64,000 bases of DNA from Oikopleura dioica (Eukaryota; Chordata; Appendicularia; Copelata; Oikopleuridae). Below, piece by piece: positions 10,630 to 26,210 of the stretch. The first letter of the stretch is position 1. Each line of letters opens with the position of its first letter. Both the position numbers and the translations under genes were made by a program. Below the pieces are notes generated by a model. It made no database searches. It saw only the letters and a program-made list of their open reading frames with translations, and had not been told where the DNA came from. The stretch is taken from positions 2,046,001-2,110,000 of the forward strand of contig OU015569.1 of assembly GCA_907165135.1 (NCBI GenBank), in the 5' to 3' direction.

Positions 10630-11554
10630 GATGGACGCACTTCTTCTTTCTCAGCGTAAATCCTCTTCGAACATTTCTTTATTTTTTCTCTAAAATCAAG
10701 GGGGTGAACTTTCGAATGAAACTCGGGCGAAATAATAGTTCCATAGAACTGGTTAGAAAAAAAAAGGGAGAAAATGAGAATCAGCGAAGCGCGTCGAGAG
10801 CAAATTCTTCAATTATGCAAAGAGGGCGGGACGATTTTGAAATCAATGTACACCTGCCCGTTCGACACGGGATGATAACCTTCATTATAAATTCACATAA
10901 TTGTACTGCTATTAAAATCGTCAACGAAAAAAATACGTTTTGAGACTGAAAAGTCTTACTGTAAGACTTCCACTCGTCTCGTTTGTGGCTTGGTCTCTCT
11001 GGAAAGGAATTTATTTTTTATCTTCTTTATTCTCTTTTTGATCTAATTTAGGCTGATTTTTGAAAAAAAATGTGGTATTGACGGAAGCATACGCTTTCGC
11101 CAAAAAAAAGCGGTAATCGATGCCACTTTTGTCTTATGGCGAAATCGAAAAGATTTATCGCTCGAAGGCTTCCCGCTCGAACCAATTCGGGTCACCCCTT
11201 GAAATACTATTTTTCAAATTTGGGTTAATTAAATTCAGTTGGCGAGCTTCTGTTGGTTGATTATACTTACAAGTTTTGTGCTCTTTGAGTCTCGTGATAA
11301 ACGTCATCGGTGAAACTGAGCAAGTCTCAGGTCATTTCCTCTGCTGTCTGACGCGGACTGAACCTTTTACTAAGAAACATACGAAACGAGAGGGGAAATC
11401 GCGCGGATTAACCTTCTCCGACAGCCCCACTACTCATAAAACATTACAAACATTTCCTGTCTAACCTGAACAAACTCTTATGCAACCTGATCTTGCTTGA
11501 CTGCTCGAACATAACCCCGTGATAATTTCCACGGAATATTAAAAAATTCTAGCT
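10630..11554. other. Intergenic, nothing recognised
   Basis: This stretch lies 5' of the RhoGAP gene. Short plus-strand ORFs at 10704-10943 and 11276-11464 have no protein-like composition and no splice context. I see no RNA gene. It presumably includes the RhoGAP promoter. Confidence 0.4.
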
Positions 11555-11894
11555 TTAAGGACCCCCGTCAGCTTTTTCCTTCGAAAAATGGAAATTTTTA
11601 AAAACACCATGTTTTTGGTTCTTAATGCGTCTTCAAGTTAAACTTGCTTCAAAAACTTGATAAGAGGAATTTTTGACCAAGAAAAATCAAATATTTTTGC
11701 CAAAATCAGGGCAAATTCGTCAATTATCGGCGAAAAGTCCAATTTTCAAATGCTATTTTGGGGGGTGAAGGAGTCGAGATAGACCCCCAAAAATGAAGCC
11801 TCAAAATGGTTTTTGGCCTGTAGAATCCATTTCCGGGGTCAAAATTTAAAAATTCCGAAATTTGATTTTTCGAAAAGGGGGGGGGGTCCTTTAT
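11555..11894. mobile_element. MITE-like element with ~50-bp terminal inverted repeats
   Basis: The left end TTAAGGACCCCCG...CCTTCGAAAAATGG and the right end (reverse complement) TAAAGGACCCCCC...TTTTCGAAAAATC are inverted copies. Both are followed inward by AAATTTTTAAA-type sequence, giving arms of roughly 50 bp with a non-palindromic, non-coding centre. A run of ten G lies at 11877-11886 in the right arm. Ends beginning with TTAA/TTTA resemble those of the element at 5.4 kb, but the internal sequence is different, so this is a second family. Confidence 0.65.
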
Positions 11895-12300
11895 ACAAAA
11901 ATATAGACTCCATCTCTATGAAATAAAATTCTGGTAAATCATTACTCTTTACAGAATGAGTTGCTTCTAAAAGGCTACATTTCTATAACATATAAGTATT
12001 AAGTATGTTCACATGGCAATTTAAACTCCTTATCAATACATAAATGCTTGTTGGACAACTTTCTAGGACTAATTTTGCGGGAACAAGGCAATTTGAAAGT
12101 TAAACTTTGAAAACACTTTTTGATCGGCTTTATTTTACAATTTTGGCTATTTTATTGGAAAAAAAATAAAATTGTTGAAGATTCATTTCTGGCAGGGTCA
12201 CAGTGAAATAATGACATTGGTACAGTTATAATGGCAACTCATACTTTTGGTTAAATAGAATAAGGCTATAATTCACTTATTTATATAAATATTTATATAA

Positions 12301-15278
<2,978 letters not shown>

Positions 15279-15726
15279 AAACACCGCCGTTCCAAGAGTG
15301 AGAATTGTTACTGTTCCCGGTTCAGTTTTGATTAAAATATCTGATTATATAATTTTCAATTGTACGATAATCAAGTTGAACAAATTGTTTTTTAAATTGG
15401 TTTTCTGAAAATAGCAACAAGATCCAGCTTCAAAAGTGTTATGTAAAACACGTTGTACTAATATAAAATATAAGTTGTTTGAAGTTGCTAAAATAAATTG
15501 GCGCGGTAAATATGAAATATGTCCTCCCTTATATTTAATTACTTGGCATTGTCGGCAATTCTCGGACTTGGTGAGACACAAGAACTTTTTTTTTTATCCA
15601 AACTTATATAAGAAATTGTAAAATGTTAAAAGACGTATAAATGATAATAACAACGCACAATAAAAGATAAAATGCGCTTGTCTAAAAATTGAACCAGCTC
15701 CTGTGAAAATAAAAGACCTAACATTG

Positions 15727-16000
15727 CGAAGCAAGACGTTCAAGCAGCAAAGGTTGAAGAGCTCCTCCATAGTTCAACTTCGTTGTTTCGTTCTCTAGGG
15801 TCGAATATCAACGTGGCGTCTTCGTGGCCAAAGGAGAAGCTCTCTACTTCGCGTGCATATTCAGTTCTGGTGAGTATTTCCGCCTCTTTCGATTTATGAT
15901 TTTCAAAATTGAGATTTTAATGAAGGGAGAGTGGAGAGCTCGGCGGGAAAACAAGCTCAGCGCAGCATTGCCGCCGGTCATAAACATTCGAACCGCTTAA
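15727..16000 (+). CDS. Probable terminal exons of an unidentified plus-strand gene
   Basis: An open frame reads AKQDVQAAKVEELLHSS and continues to a donor CTG|gtgagt near 15868. Joining phase 0 to an AG near 15922 gives GEWRARRENKLSAALPP and a TAA at 15998-16000. No in-frame start Met is visible, so upstream exons would be needed in 15300-15720, which is AT-rich. I recognise no family. It is supported only by codon texture and compatible splice sites, and a second reading frame through the first exon is also open. Confidence 0.3.
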
Positions 16001-16321
16001 ACTGAGCCCAAAGCTCAAGCCAGTGAGTGGATCTTATCACTGTTATTTTACAAAAAAAGGTTGAAGGCTAGCATGATATTCCCGCTTGAAACAGCGATAG
16101 TTCCCTCAAAAGTTTTGATTGAAATCAACGAGGAGAAAATGCGTGACGGAATCCAGTGTAAAAGACTTGATGCTCCTTATCACGTGCTTTTCGAACAAAT
16201 TTCGACTTGCATGGTGTTCCTCGATGTTTCTTAGAAAGGGAAGCTAACCACGGAGATCTAGCGTCCTGACTGTCCCTTGTGTGCCTCTTTTCTGGCGCGC
16301 GAGAGTACCGAGATTCGCCAC

Positions 16322-16328
16322 TATAAAA
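16322..16328 (+). promoter_or_regulatory. TATA box of the secreted-peptide gene
   Basis: TATAAAA lies 77 bases upstream of the ATG at 16405, in a good position for a transcription start near 16350. It is one of the few clear core-promoter elements in the window, consistent with a highly expressed tissue-specific gene. Confidence 0.6.
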
Positions 16329-16404
16329 CCCAGTCCTGTCCAAGAAAATGCCAAGAGTTCCTCGTTTCTAAGAACCAAACAAACAAAAAATCAATTTCCA
16401 TAAG

Positions 16405-16629
16405 ATGAACATTCTTGCTCTATTATTCGCTCTTTTGGCTTTATTCGTCAGTGGTTCCGTTGGAGATCTGATCGGCTACAACCGCGGCCAGAACAACGTC
16501 AACATCTTAAACATGAGCCGACACAAGCTTTCAAGCCGTCGATACCGTAAAAACTATCACGAAAACAGCAAGGCGAAGCCAAGCTCCAATATTCGAAGAC
16601 TTCTCCTGCAGTACCTCTCGGAACGATAA
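16405..16629 (+). CDS. Small secreted peptide precursor (74 aa)
   Basis: A single exon encodes a strong signal peptide (MNILALLFALLALFVSGSVG) with predicted cleavage near residue 20. A basic 54-residue remainder has no cysteines, with RR/RK dibasic sites (SSRRYRKNY) and an amphipathic leucine-rich C-terminus (SNIRRLLLQYLSER). A TATA box precedes it and AATAAA (16730-16735) follows. The layout is that of a peptide-hormone or neuropeptide precursor, but I cannot match a known family. An antimicrobial peptide is another possibility. Confidence 0.65.
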   Translation: MNILALLFALLALFVSGSVGDLIGYNRGQNNVNILNMSRHKLSSRRYRKNYHENSKAKPSSNIRRLLLQYLSER

Positions 16630-16729
16630 ATCATAGTCTCTTCTCATCATCAGTATTCCTATTTACAGAGTACCGATCCCTTTTTCTTATCAGTTTATTA
16701 GTTATTTATCTGTTGTACCTTTCCATTGC

Positions 16730-16735
16730 AATAAA
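16730..16735 (+). terminator. Poly(A) signal of the secreted-peptide gene
   Basis: AATAAA about 100 bases after the stop codon. The following 470 bases to the next convergent gene hold nothing I can name. Confidence 0.55.
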
Positions 16736-17205
16736 TAGTAATTTTACAATTACTACTTTGCTTGTTCCTTCCGTTCTAAGATAAGACATTCCATATGCAT
16801 AAATATTATTGAGGCGAAATTCAATGAGTATCAATTTTTTATTTGAAGGAAATTTGGCCTACTGGTCATCATGCAGTGTGATGGAATTGATCAATAATTT
16901 TGAAGATATTTGTACAGAAATTTGGATGCAGAATAATTTGAAATAATGATGAATTGAAGAAGAGTACAATACTCTAGTCTAATTTAGAGGTGAATAACTA
17001 ATAATGACTGAAATACTGGTAGGATGAATTATTTGCTTAGAAATCGGTTGAAAATCTTCCTGAAATGGTCTGGATTATGGCCCATAACTTATAAGTTATC
17101 GCCAATTTGGCTCAAAAAAACCATCCGCAATCTGGGTTGTCCTTAGTTGCCATGCGTCGCAAGTAAGTCTCCAAAACCAACAGCAACTAAATTCTTATTT
17201 AGATT

Positions 17206-17643
17206 TTAGCCTTTTCGTTTTCTACCAACCTCTTCCGAATGTCCCCGCCAGTGTCGAGTAGACTTGTCACAGCCATAGAGATGTTCCCGCTGCAAAATCT
17301 TGACTTTGAACGTCTTTTTCTTCTTTTCATTTGCTATCTTCTCGAGGACTTTGTTGGAATAGCCACCATGAGGGAAGAAGCAGTAATATTCAGGTGTTGT
17401 TGGAAGAGGAGGATCGGAGAACATGTTGTTTTCATACTGCAACACATTCACAAACTGAACCGACGGTCCTTGTGGGGTGTTGAATCTGAATCGTACTCGG
17501 CAAAGAGGATGAGGAGCTCTATCTTTTTTATCGACATGTCTGGCGAAGTCAGCAGCGTTCCAGATGATTTTTCCTTCATAGGTTTTCCCCACTTCAAGAG
17601 GTGGGTACTTTACCGGTGGAGGACTTTCAACCTCATCCGCCAT
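17206..17643 (-). CDS. Single-exon unknown protein (145 aa)
   Basis: An uninterrupted ORF begins MADEVESPPPVKYPPLEVGK and ends in a basic GRKRKG. It has no signal peptide or membrane helix. The C-terminal third is lysine-rich. The middle (VRFRFNTPQGPSVQF, YYCFFPHGGYSNKVL) looks beta-rich and globular, but I cannot assign a family. Codon usage looks like its neighbours. It is isolated from neighbouring genes by ~500 bp on both sides. Confidence 0.6.
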   Translation of the reverse strand: MADEVESPPPVKYPPLEVGKTYEGKIIWNAADFARHVDKKDRAPHPLCRVRFRFNTPQGPSVQFVNVLQYENNMFSDPPLPTTPEYYCFFPHGGYSNKVLEKIANEKKKKTFKVKILQREHLYGCDKSTRHWRGHSEEVGRKRKG

Positions 17644-18156
17644 TTGTCGATCAGTATCTTTTTTTTTCTTTTCAGTAAAAAATATCTGTCAACTTTTGAT
17701 TTTTTTTGCAATTCTGCTAGTGAAAGCTAAACTAGCTGGATCCGCGCTTATATACGGCCGAAAAATAATTCATGATCAGCGTTGATGAGCTCCTAAGTTT
17801 CCGAAAAGCTCAAAAAGATCACTTTGGATTGTGTTTCTTCGTATCCTGCATACTCTCATAAAATACAAGCGAGGGGTCTCTTGGAAATAATTAACATGTC
17901 TCAGAGTTAATTATTTTACACTTTTGCCATAAAACTTCGAATGAAGGATTTCATTATTTCGTGAGATAAGAAATGAAAGTAATTAATCATAAATGCGCAA
18001 TAATCGTAAATTTGAAAAATATAAATAAGGATTTCTAAGGATCGGACTGAATCAGCATCATGAAGCGGAAAATATTTTAATTCCGTTGCTTAAAATTCTT
18101 ACATAAGCGAGAAGAGCATACCTTCTTGCCTGAAAAGTGCGTTGAATTTACAAATT

Positions 18157-20384
18157 TTATTCCCCGAGTTGTGAGCGAAGAGAGTCAGTAAAGATATACT
18201 CCGCGATTCTGGCGGGAGAAAGGAGATGACAGTAATGGTAGCATCGTGGATCAGGCGCCTTAGGGAAATAAGGGAATTCGTATGGAGTCTTCAGCGATCT
18301 AGCAACAACTGAAAAATGTTTTAGATTCAATATTGAATTTGTTAATCGATGAAAACGTTCAATCTTTACGTTTCTGTGCCGACAAAGACAATAAATTATC
18401 GATCTTCGCAAAATATTATATAACACGTCCGAATTGCTTTATGGAAATTCAGGGCTGTGGAAGGTAGACCACCGGTCTGTGAAGCCTTCACCAAAAGGAA
18501 CGCGACGAATTGACTCTATTAGGTCTTCAAGATGAAAAATTTCAATCTATACCAATAAATAAAATTGTTTTACTTACTCTCCAGCGCGTCAACTTTTCCA
18601 TCAACGATTCTTTCATTGTATTCAAGCCCAAACTCGAGCCAACTTGGTCCTGCAATAACCACGTTGTCCTCCATCATTTGCATTGGGACGCCATTTTCGT
18701 AGAATCTTTCCAAGGCTAAATTATAATGAGTAAAGTCGCGGCCCGCCATTTATAATATTTTGTTTATAAATTAAAATTATTCTGTCATCTACCTATAAGA
18801 TGTGATCTGTCTGATCAGTTTCTGGGATTTGAAAGAAGGAGATGTTAATTTATGGCAATGTACACCTGGCTCTTTCGCAAGACTTACCTCTTGTACCCTC
18901 TAAGGATTCAAGGACGAGGTCGTATGCGGCTTGGTTGATCTCTTGACAAAATGACGGGCCATCCAGTTCGCGGTAATCAGCTTCTTCTGGTTCTTTGTAG
19001 CCACTAGTATTTCAGCGTTGAAATCAACGAAGACGCCTATTCTGACCTGAAAATATAAGTGCATTGGCGAGAAAAGATTTTGGTGTGCAGAGTCCATGCA
19101 GATGCATAGGTTTCATTCTCATCCCAGAATACTTGTGTATAAATCTCGTTCGTCAACTGCATCGGATCGTTTTCATCCACGTAGATGTACGGCAAATGAT
19201 GCAAACATGCAGGGCATTTGAAGCCTGGTCGTGAGCTAAAGAAATATAAAAATTAAAATTTGAATGGAAAAATAGATCTTCCGAAATCAACATCTATATT
19301 TGCTGTCGTCAGCATCAATTTCGCCCATTAGAGATAAATTTCCGCATAATTTTAGTTGATCGATTTAGATTATCTACCCGATAGACAACAGATCAATATC
19401 TTAGTACCTTAGAGCGGCCATCTTTGCGGTGACATTGTATTTATAACCGGCAGCTTCCATTTCAGAATCCTCGTTGCAAAAACCAGAAACATAACGCTTC
19501 GTTCAGTTTACAAATCAAAATTCGTAAATCCAATTCGTTTACAAAATAGATTTTGAACTAAATGCCTGTGCGAAAACTCCCCATGGAGCCCCATCCTCTT
19601 CACAGAGGCCTCTATCACCGGACCAAACAGTAGGACAAAGATCTGGATCCCAGTCTGGTCCAATTTGATTTTGGCCACCGTAGTAGTAATTATTCTCGAG
19701 TGCAAAAGCCTTGAGAGAGGGATCCAGCATCGAGGCGGCTTCGTTTCGTTTCCTCGTCAAGTAATCGCTAAATTGTTTTAATTTTGAGCACAAGAAAAAT
19801 ATCTACTTTGGAGCATTTGTATCAAGGTTGTGGAGAAATGCATCAAATGCCTTTTTGAATTCTTCGAGATATTCTTCCAGAGAGATTTCTCCTTTCAAAT
19901 CTCCTGATTTGTCAAAAACATCTTGGTCGTCCATGATTCCATAGTGGTTTCCTCCATTAACAATTACCACGTGGTTTTTCTCCGCGCTTCCATGAAAGAG
20001 ATCCTCGCCAACGCGCGTGACTCGAGAAACTCCATCGAGCTCGCCGATGAAAGACAAGCTCTTTGGTCTGAGCGGGTCATTCTCTGGTCGCCAGAAAGAA
20101 CGAGGCACTCCAGCGCCGATGAAAACAACTCCGCCAAGCACCGCTGTATCGTCAGATTTCCAAGCCTCAGCGGCTTCGCTTCCGTGGACAATCGACAGTG
20201 TTCCACCGCTTCCAGAAGCGCAGACAGATTCTTCGACTGAAGTCATCAAAGAGCGATAGAGGTCGGCAGATACTGGCAGCGAACCGATTCTAGCAGTGTA
20301 CAAGCCAACATATGTTCCACAAAAGAAAAAACCCATGTCAGGATCCGCCCTGGCAAGAGCCAAAAGAGGAAGTGCTATTCTCAT
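18157..20384 (-). CDS. Secreted multi-exon hydrolase-like protein
   Basis: The ATG at 20382-20384 opens a signal peptide (MRIALPLLALARA). The first ~190 residues look like part of an alpha/beta-hydrolase: a nucleophile-elbow-like CASGSGGTLSIVHG, an acid-loop-like SLSFIGELDG, and a late histidine in VNGGNHYGIMDD. The serine elbow departs from strict GxSxG, so activity is uncertain. The second half has many cysteines (CPTVWSGDRGLCEED, FKCPACLHHLPYIYVDE) and is not familiar to me. It ends LRSQLGE, TAA 18157-18159. About nine exons; the splice after NAPN (near 19802) cannot be GT-AG in frame and would be GG-AG. A lipase/esterase acting outside the cell is my best guess. Other hydrolase classes are possible. 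Confidence 0.55.
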
Positions 20385-20657
20385 TATAAACTGTCTCTGT
20401 TATCGAGACTTTTAAAAAAGTCAAATGAGTCCGAGTTTGCGACAGATGGTACATTTTCATGGTGCAGTTACCTCAAGGGCGTTATCTTATTTGCAGTAAT
20501 GTTTAAACTTCTTAAACAGTACGTTTTCTAGCTAATAAAATTGATTGGAGACCCGCGAATCGGTGGATTCTTAAAATTCTCGATGTTGATTAAAAATAGT
20601 CTCTAGATGCGGAGTCTATTTGTTGATGATTTTCATTCCTGAATTCACTCGCCAAAA

Positions 20658-21031
20658 ATGAATTACTCCAACGAGCCAGAATCCTACAAAGCCAAAGTCA
20701 TACAAGCTTTGCTCAACGAAGAAGAAGATCCTCATGAAGGTATCGAATGGACGACGCTTGAAGACTTCATGGCCGATATTTTGCCCACCCGAGCCGAACT
20801 CAAAGGTAAACAATAACAATTTGAGTAAAAAACAACGCAATTTTAGTGCCCACGACGAAAGCCAAGCACCCTTCGGCACCTTCAGAGGAAAAGCTTCGAT
20901 CAATAAAGACTATCCTCGAGGAGATGAGAAAGAACAAAGAAAACCGAGTCGATCTCGTACAAACATCGAAGAACATCCAGCGAACAGATGACGGCTTCTC
21001 GTTCAAACCGAACTCAAAAAATCAAGAGTAA
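20658..21031 (+). CDS. Small charged protein, two exons
   Basis: The start is MNYSNEPESYKAKVIQ; a 41-bp GT-AG intron follows ELK, and the TAA lies at 21029-21031. The ~108-residue product is acidic at the N-terminus and helical/basic in the C-terminal half (LRSIKTILEEMRKNKENR). It has no signal or membrane segment. AATAAA at 21100-21105 serves as poly(A) signal. It is convergent with nuclear nad3, with 226 bp between the stop codons. I do not recognise the family. Confidence 0.6.
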
Positions 21032-21099
21032 CATGACGCTTTCTATCGTTCTCTTCTGTAGTTCATGTCCTGTACTTCTATACATCAAGTCTGCACAAG

Positions 21100-21105
21100 A
21101 ATAAA
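21100..21105 (+). terminator. Poly(A) signal
   Basis: AATAAA 69 bases downstream of the small charged-protein gene. Confidence 0.5.
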
Positions 21106-21257
21106 TAGACAGCAATCTCAGATTGCCAATCTGTAATAGTGACCGTTTTTATAAGAGAACGGTGACTTTTGAACACTATTATTTGTATCATAGGAACCAA
21201 CTTTATTTGAATTGAAAAGTAGCTTTAACATAAATATTTTGTTTCTAAGGGAATAGC

Positions 21258-21851
21258 TTAGAAGTTCGTGGTCTGTGGGTAAAGCCAGACCCAGAACCAA
21301 CAGGTCGTGAGGAAAACCAAGAAGAAGGGCAGGTTGACATCGAAGTTGGGCGTCAGCATAAGCTAGTAGATAGAAGAGTAAATCGTGTTAAAAATAGCTC
21401 TCGTACCATGATGATTTCCAATTCGAAGAGAAGGAAGACCCAGATGACAAAGGTGAAGCCGGCGAAGATGACACCGCCCATCTGGTTGAAACCGCACTCG
21501 TAGGGCTGTTCGTAATGGGGCTTGTGGGCCATGTTGGTAGATCGCTCCTGCATCAAGTGGTAAGCGCCGATGAGACCGCTGACCATGCCGATTTCGAAAA
21601 CGACTTCTCGATCAAGCTAAAGCACTTATTTCCACAAAAGTCAAGAGGAGGTTTCAAAAAAACCTGAGTGAGGTGAGATCTCTTGGCGAGGAGATTTGTC
21701 TTTCCGTAGGAGCCAGAAGAGAGTTCTCGGCGGCTCTATATTGTAAAATGAATTGACGATTTTATCAAGGAAAACTCACTGTCAAGGGATACTGGGCAGT
21801 CTTGAGCGCCATGCTTCGCATAGCGGGAATTTGTGCGACCCGGGCGAGCAT
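21258..21851 (-). CDS. nad3: Nuclear-encoded NADH dehydrogenase subunit 3 with mitochondrial presequence
   Basis: Four exons (21780-21851, 21664-21735, 21407-21616, 21258-21362) separated by 43-47-bp GT-AG introns encode 152 residues. The first ~45 are an Arg/Ser/Lys-rich, acid-poor presequence (MLARVAQIPAMRSMALK...SRRELSSGSYGK) typical of matrix targeting. The rest is ND3: TM1 (VVFEIGMVSGLIGAYHL), the invariant loop motif QPYECGF containing the active/deactive-switch cysteine, TM2 (FVIWVFLLFELEIIM) with the conserved acidic LLFELEI, and TM3 (FFLVFLTTCWFWVWLYP). ND3 is a core membrane-arm subunit of respiratory complex I and is mitochondrial in most animals. Standard-code codons, spliceosomal introns and nuclear neighbours exclude a simple mitochondrial insertion. 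Exons 1 and 2 (72 bp each) carry almost exactly the added targeting part. Confidence is high from motif content. Confidence 0.9.
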
Positions 21852-23526
21852 TCCGACTTGTACTTTCTGAAGAAAATCGGGTGAAACAAGGAAACTATTG
21901 CGCTTGAGACATTTTATTAGGAATAACGTTGTCGCCAGCATTTAACAGCATCAAAACAGGTGTTTCAATTTAAGAAAGTATTTTGTCGGAGACAGAGAGT
22001 AGCTTGGGCACAATTTTCTACTGCGAATAAAAAAGAGAAGGAGGGAGTCATTCTCGGTCATTCGGGGACGCTTCCGAGAGGGCCGACGGGAGAAGAGTTC
22101 AATGTAGTCTGGAATAGAAGTTTGTAAAAATAGCCACAGATGAAGCAGTGAGGACTGAATTGAATTGAGTCGTGAAATTTCAATATTTACAAGTGAACAA
22201 GTAGAAAAATCAGCCTCTGCTTTGAAATTGTTCTACTGCTTTACTCGTTTGCTAATCAGAGAGAAGGAAAATGAAAAGGTTTATGAATTTTCGATGAAAT
22301 GGTTTCGATCGCGAATATTGTAAGATTTTCACATGTAGCGGCACAGCTGAGTGTGAAGATGGGAGGGCCAGGGGAACAGGCTTCAGTGTATACTTCCTGT
22401 ATCTTGCTGTAGTGGGAATGTATACTAGGCTAGCTACGAACACACGCGAACAAAGAGCTAGAGCCTGTCAATGCCAGAGTTTTAGAAAAGTAACAATCCA
22501 GTTCGAGAAAATATACATTAAAATTATAATATCACTTCCGGTGCGCTAAACTTTCAAAAGTCTAAATTTAAAAAGAGCCTAAACTGTGTTTGAAAACTAA
22601 AATTGACAAGCTGAATCTCGCTCTAGCTCTTTTTTTCGGCATGTGGAATGCGCTAAACGATGGATCTCTCCTTACCGGCAACGAAAAAGAATTGAAGTGA
22701 AATAAAAATAAGTGAGAAAGAGCTTCAATAACGGGGTCTAGCATTTTTTTTTTCGCGAAACTGAAATTAACTGAAAGCAAACTTAAAATGAAAAGTAAAA
22801 CAAAAAATGAATTTTATAGGTAAATAACACTTGGAATTGAATTTTCTGGGCCCGGGAATTTAGTTTCATGTATGTACTCGTTCGGTTAGGTCAGTAAGAT
22901 TAAGCAAAAGGAGACTTAAAGTAAATGAGAATAATGAATGGTGAATCGAATGCTTTCTGGACCGAATCTAAAGCACATTCTCAGGAAGACAGTTGGAGGA
23001 GACATTCAGGCACGCACTGGAAAGACAGTTCCAATGGATGGCCAGAGAGGGAGGAGAAACGCGAATTCAACATTCAAATAGGCCTCGGAAGAAGAATATC
23101 GCCCGCTCAAAGTTCACCTTGTACGGTCCTCGAAAAGAGAGAAAACTTAAAATTGAAAAGAGCCATTCAAATAAATGAAGGAAACGGAAATAATTGCTTC
23201 GTAAATTGTTGTTTTGAAAAGCTTCAAAGCCATATTTAGGGTGCGCTCAGTGTGCTGGGCCCATTCTTTTTGATGATGCTATCTGATTCCATATACAAGT
23301 GAATTCGAAGTTGGAAATTATAAAAAGAAAATCAGAAGAAAATTATTATTGGGGATTATTTCATATAAAAAAAGTGAATAGAATACAATTTGTCGTTGAG
23401 TAATTATACAGGTATAAATACGGTGAGGCGCCGCTCGGTTAAATCCAAAATCGGATGTCCCTTGGTTGGAGAGAGGAAAACGTTGTTGCTGCTTGAATCG
23501 AGGCTAGCCGAAGGGAGGTTCTTATT
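21852..23526. other. 1.7-kb intergenic region, nothing recognised
   Basis: Between the nad3 start and the GSK3 3' end. Short ORFs at 22252-22443 (minus), 22568-22780 (minus) and 22925-23239 (plus) lack splice context and protein-like composition. The first few hundred bases presumably contain the nad3 promoter. The last few hundred, towards 23526, lie just beyond the GSK3 stop and are the likely 3' UTR. Confidence 0.4.
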
Positions 23527-25694
<2,168 letters not shown>

Positions 25695-25765
25695 CTCGTT
25701 TTGTTTCTTTAGCTGCTTGCCTCTGATTCAGCGTTTTCTTTACTCGAGTTCTATTCTCGTTTCAT

Positions 25766-26071
25766 TCAGATACAGTATTCAGTCCTTACTTTGGATTTCG
25801 ATTTTGGACTCGTCAAGCTGCGATTTCCTTCGCGCTTCGCCGGGCGACGCTTCTCAACGATTGCTTCCGTTTGGATAATGACGGATATCGTGTCGCCGAG
25901 TTCTGAAAACAGCAGATGTTCTAGAAGCGGTAAATAACTTTTTCCATTTTTTCGAGTAATCTGAATATCAGTGGAAAGCGTCGCAGGATCATACAGAATC
26001 GTCGCGCAAAGCAGTCGTAGTAAAGTATTTAATTGAAGAAATCGAAAACAGTTTTCTAGCGAGATAGGCAA
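25766..26071 (-). CDS. Doubtful ORF upstream of GSK3
   Basis: A 101-codon open frame (start MPISLENCFRFLQLN) lies between FPPS and GSK3 on the same strand. Part of it looks protein-like (LLRLLCATILYD, LPLLEHLLFSELGD), and a small cistron of the same leftward cluster is conceivable. It has no introns, no recognisable domain, and a lysine/arginine-rich end. It may simply be 5' leader of GSK3. Confidence 0.22.
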   Translation of the reverse strand: MPISLENCFRFLQLNTLLRLLCATILYDPATLSTDIQITRKNGKSYLPLLEHLLFSELGDTISVIIQTEAIVEKRRPAKREGNRSLTSPKSKSKVRTEYCI

Positions 26072-26210
26072 AACGTTGTATCAAAGAATGAAGTAATGAA
26101 AACTTAAGTGTAACATGTCTAAATGCAAAAGAACGGTCAGATTATTGGTGCCAGTCCTTAATTTTTGGCAGAATCAAAACGAGACAAGAGTGGGCTTTAT
26201 AAGGTCAACT

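Noticed and set aside
10704-11464. Two plus-strand ORFs (79 and 62 aa)
   Set aside because: No protein-like composition, no splice partners and no start context; probably chance in an intergenic region.
21258-21851. A recent insertion of mitochondrial DNA (NUMT)
   Set aside because: The gene has three spliceosomal introns, a presequence and standard-code codons, which a simple NUMT would lack.
22252-23239. ORFs between nad3 and GSK3
   Set aside because: AT-rich, low complexity, no domain or splice signal.
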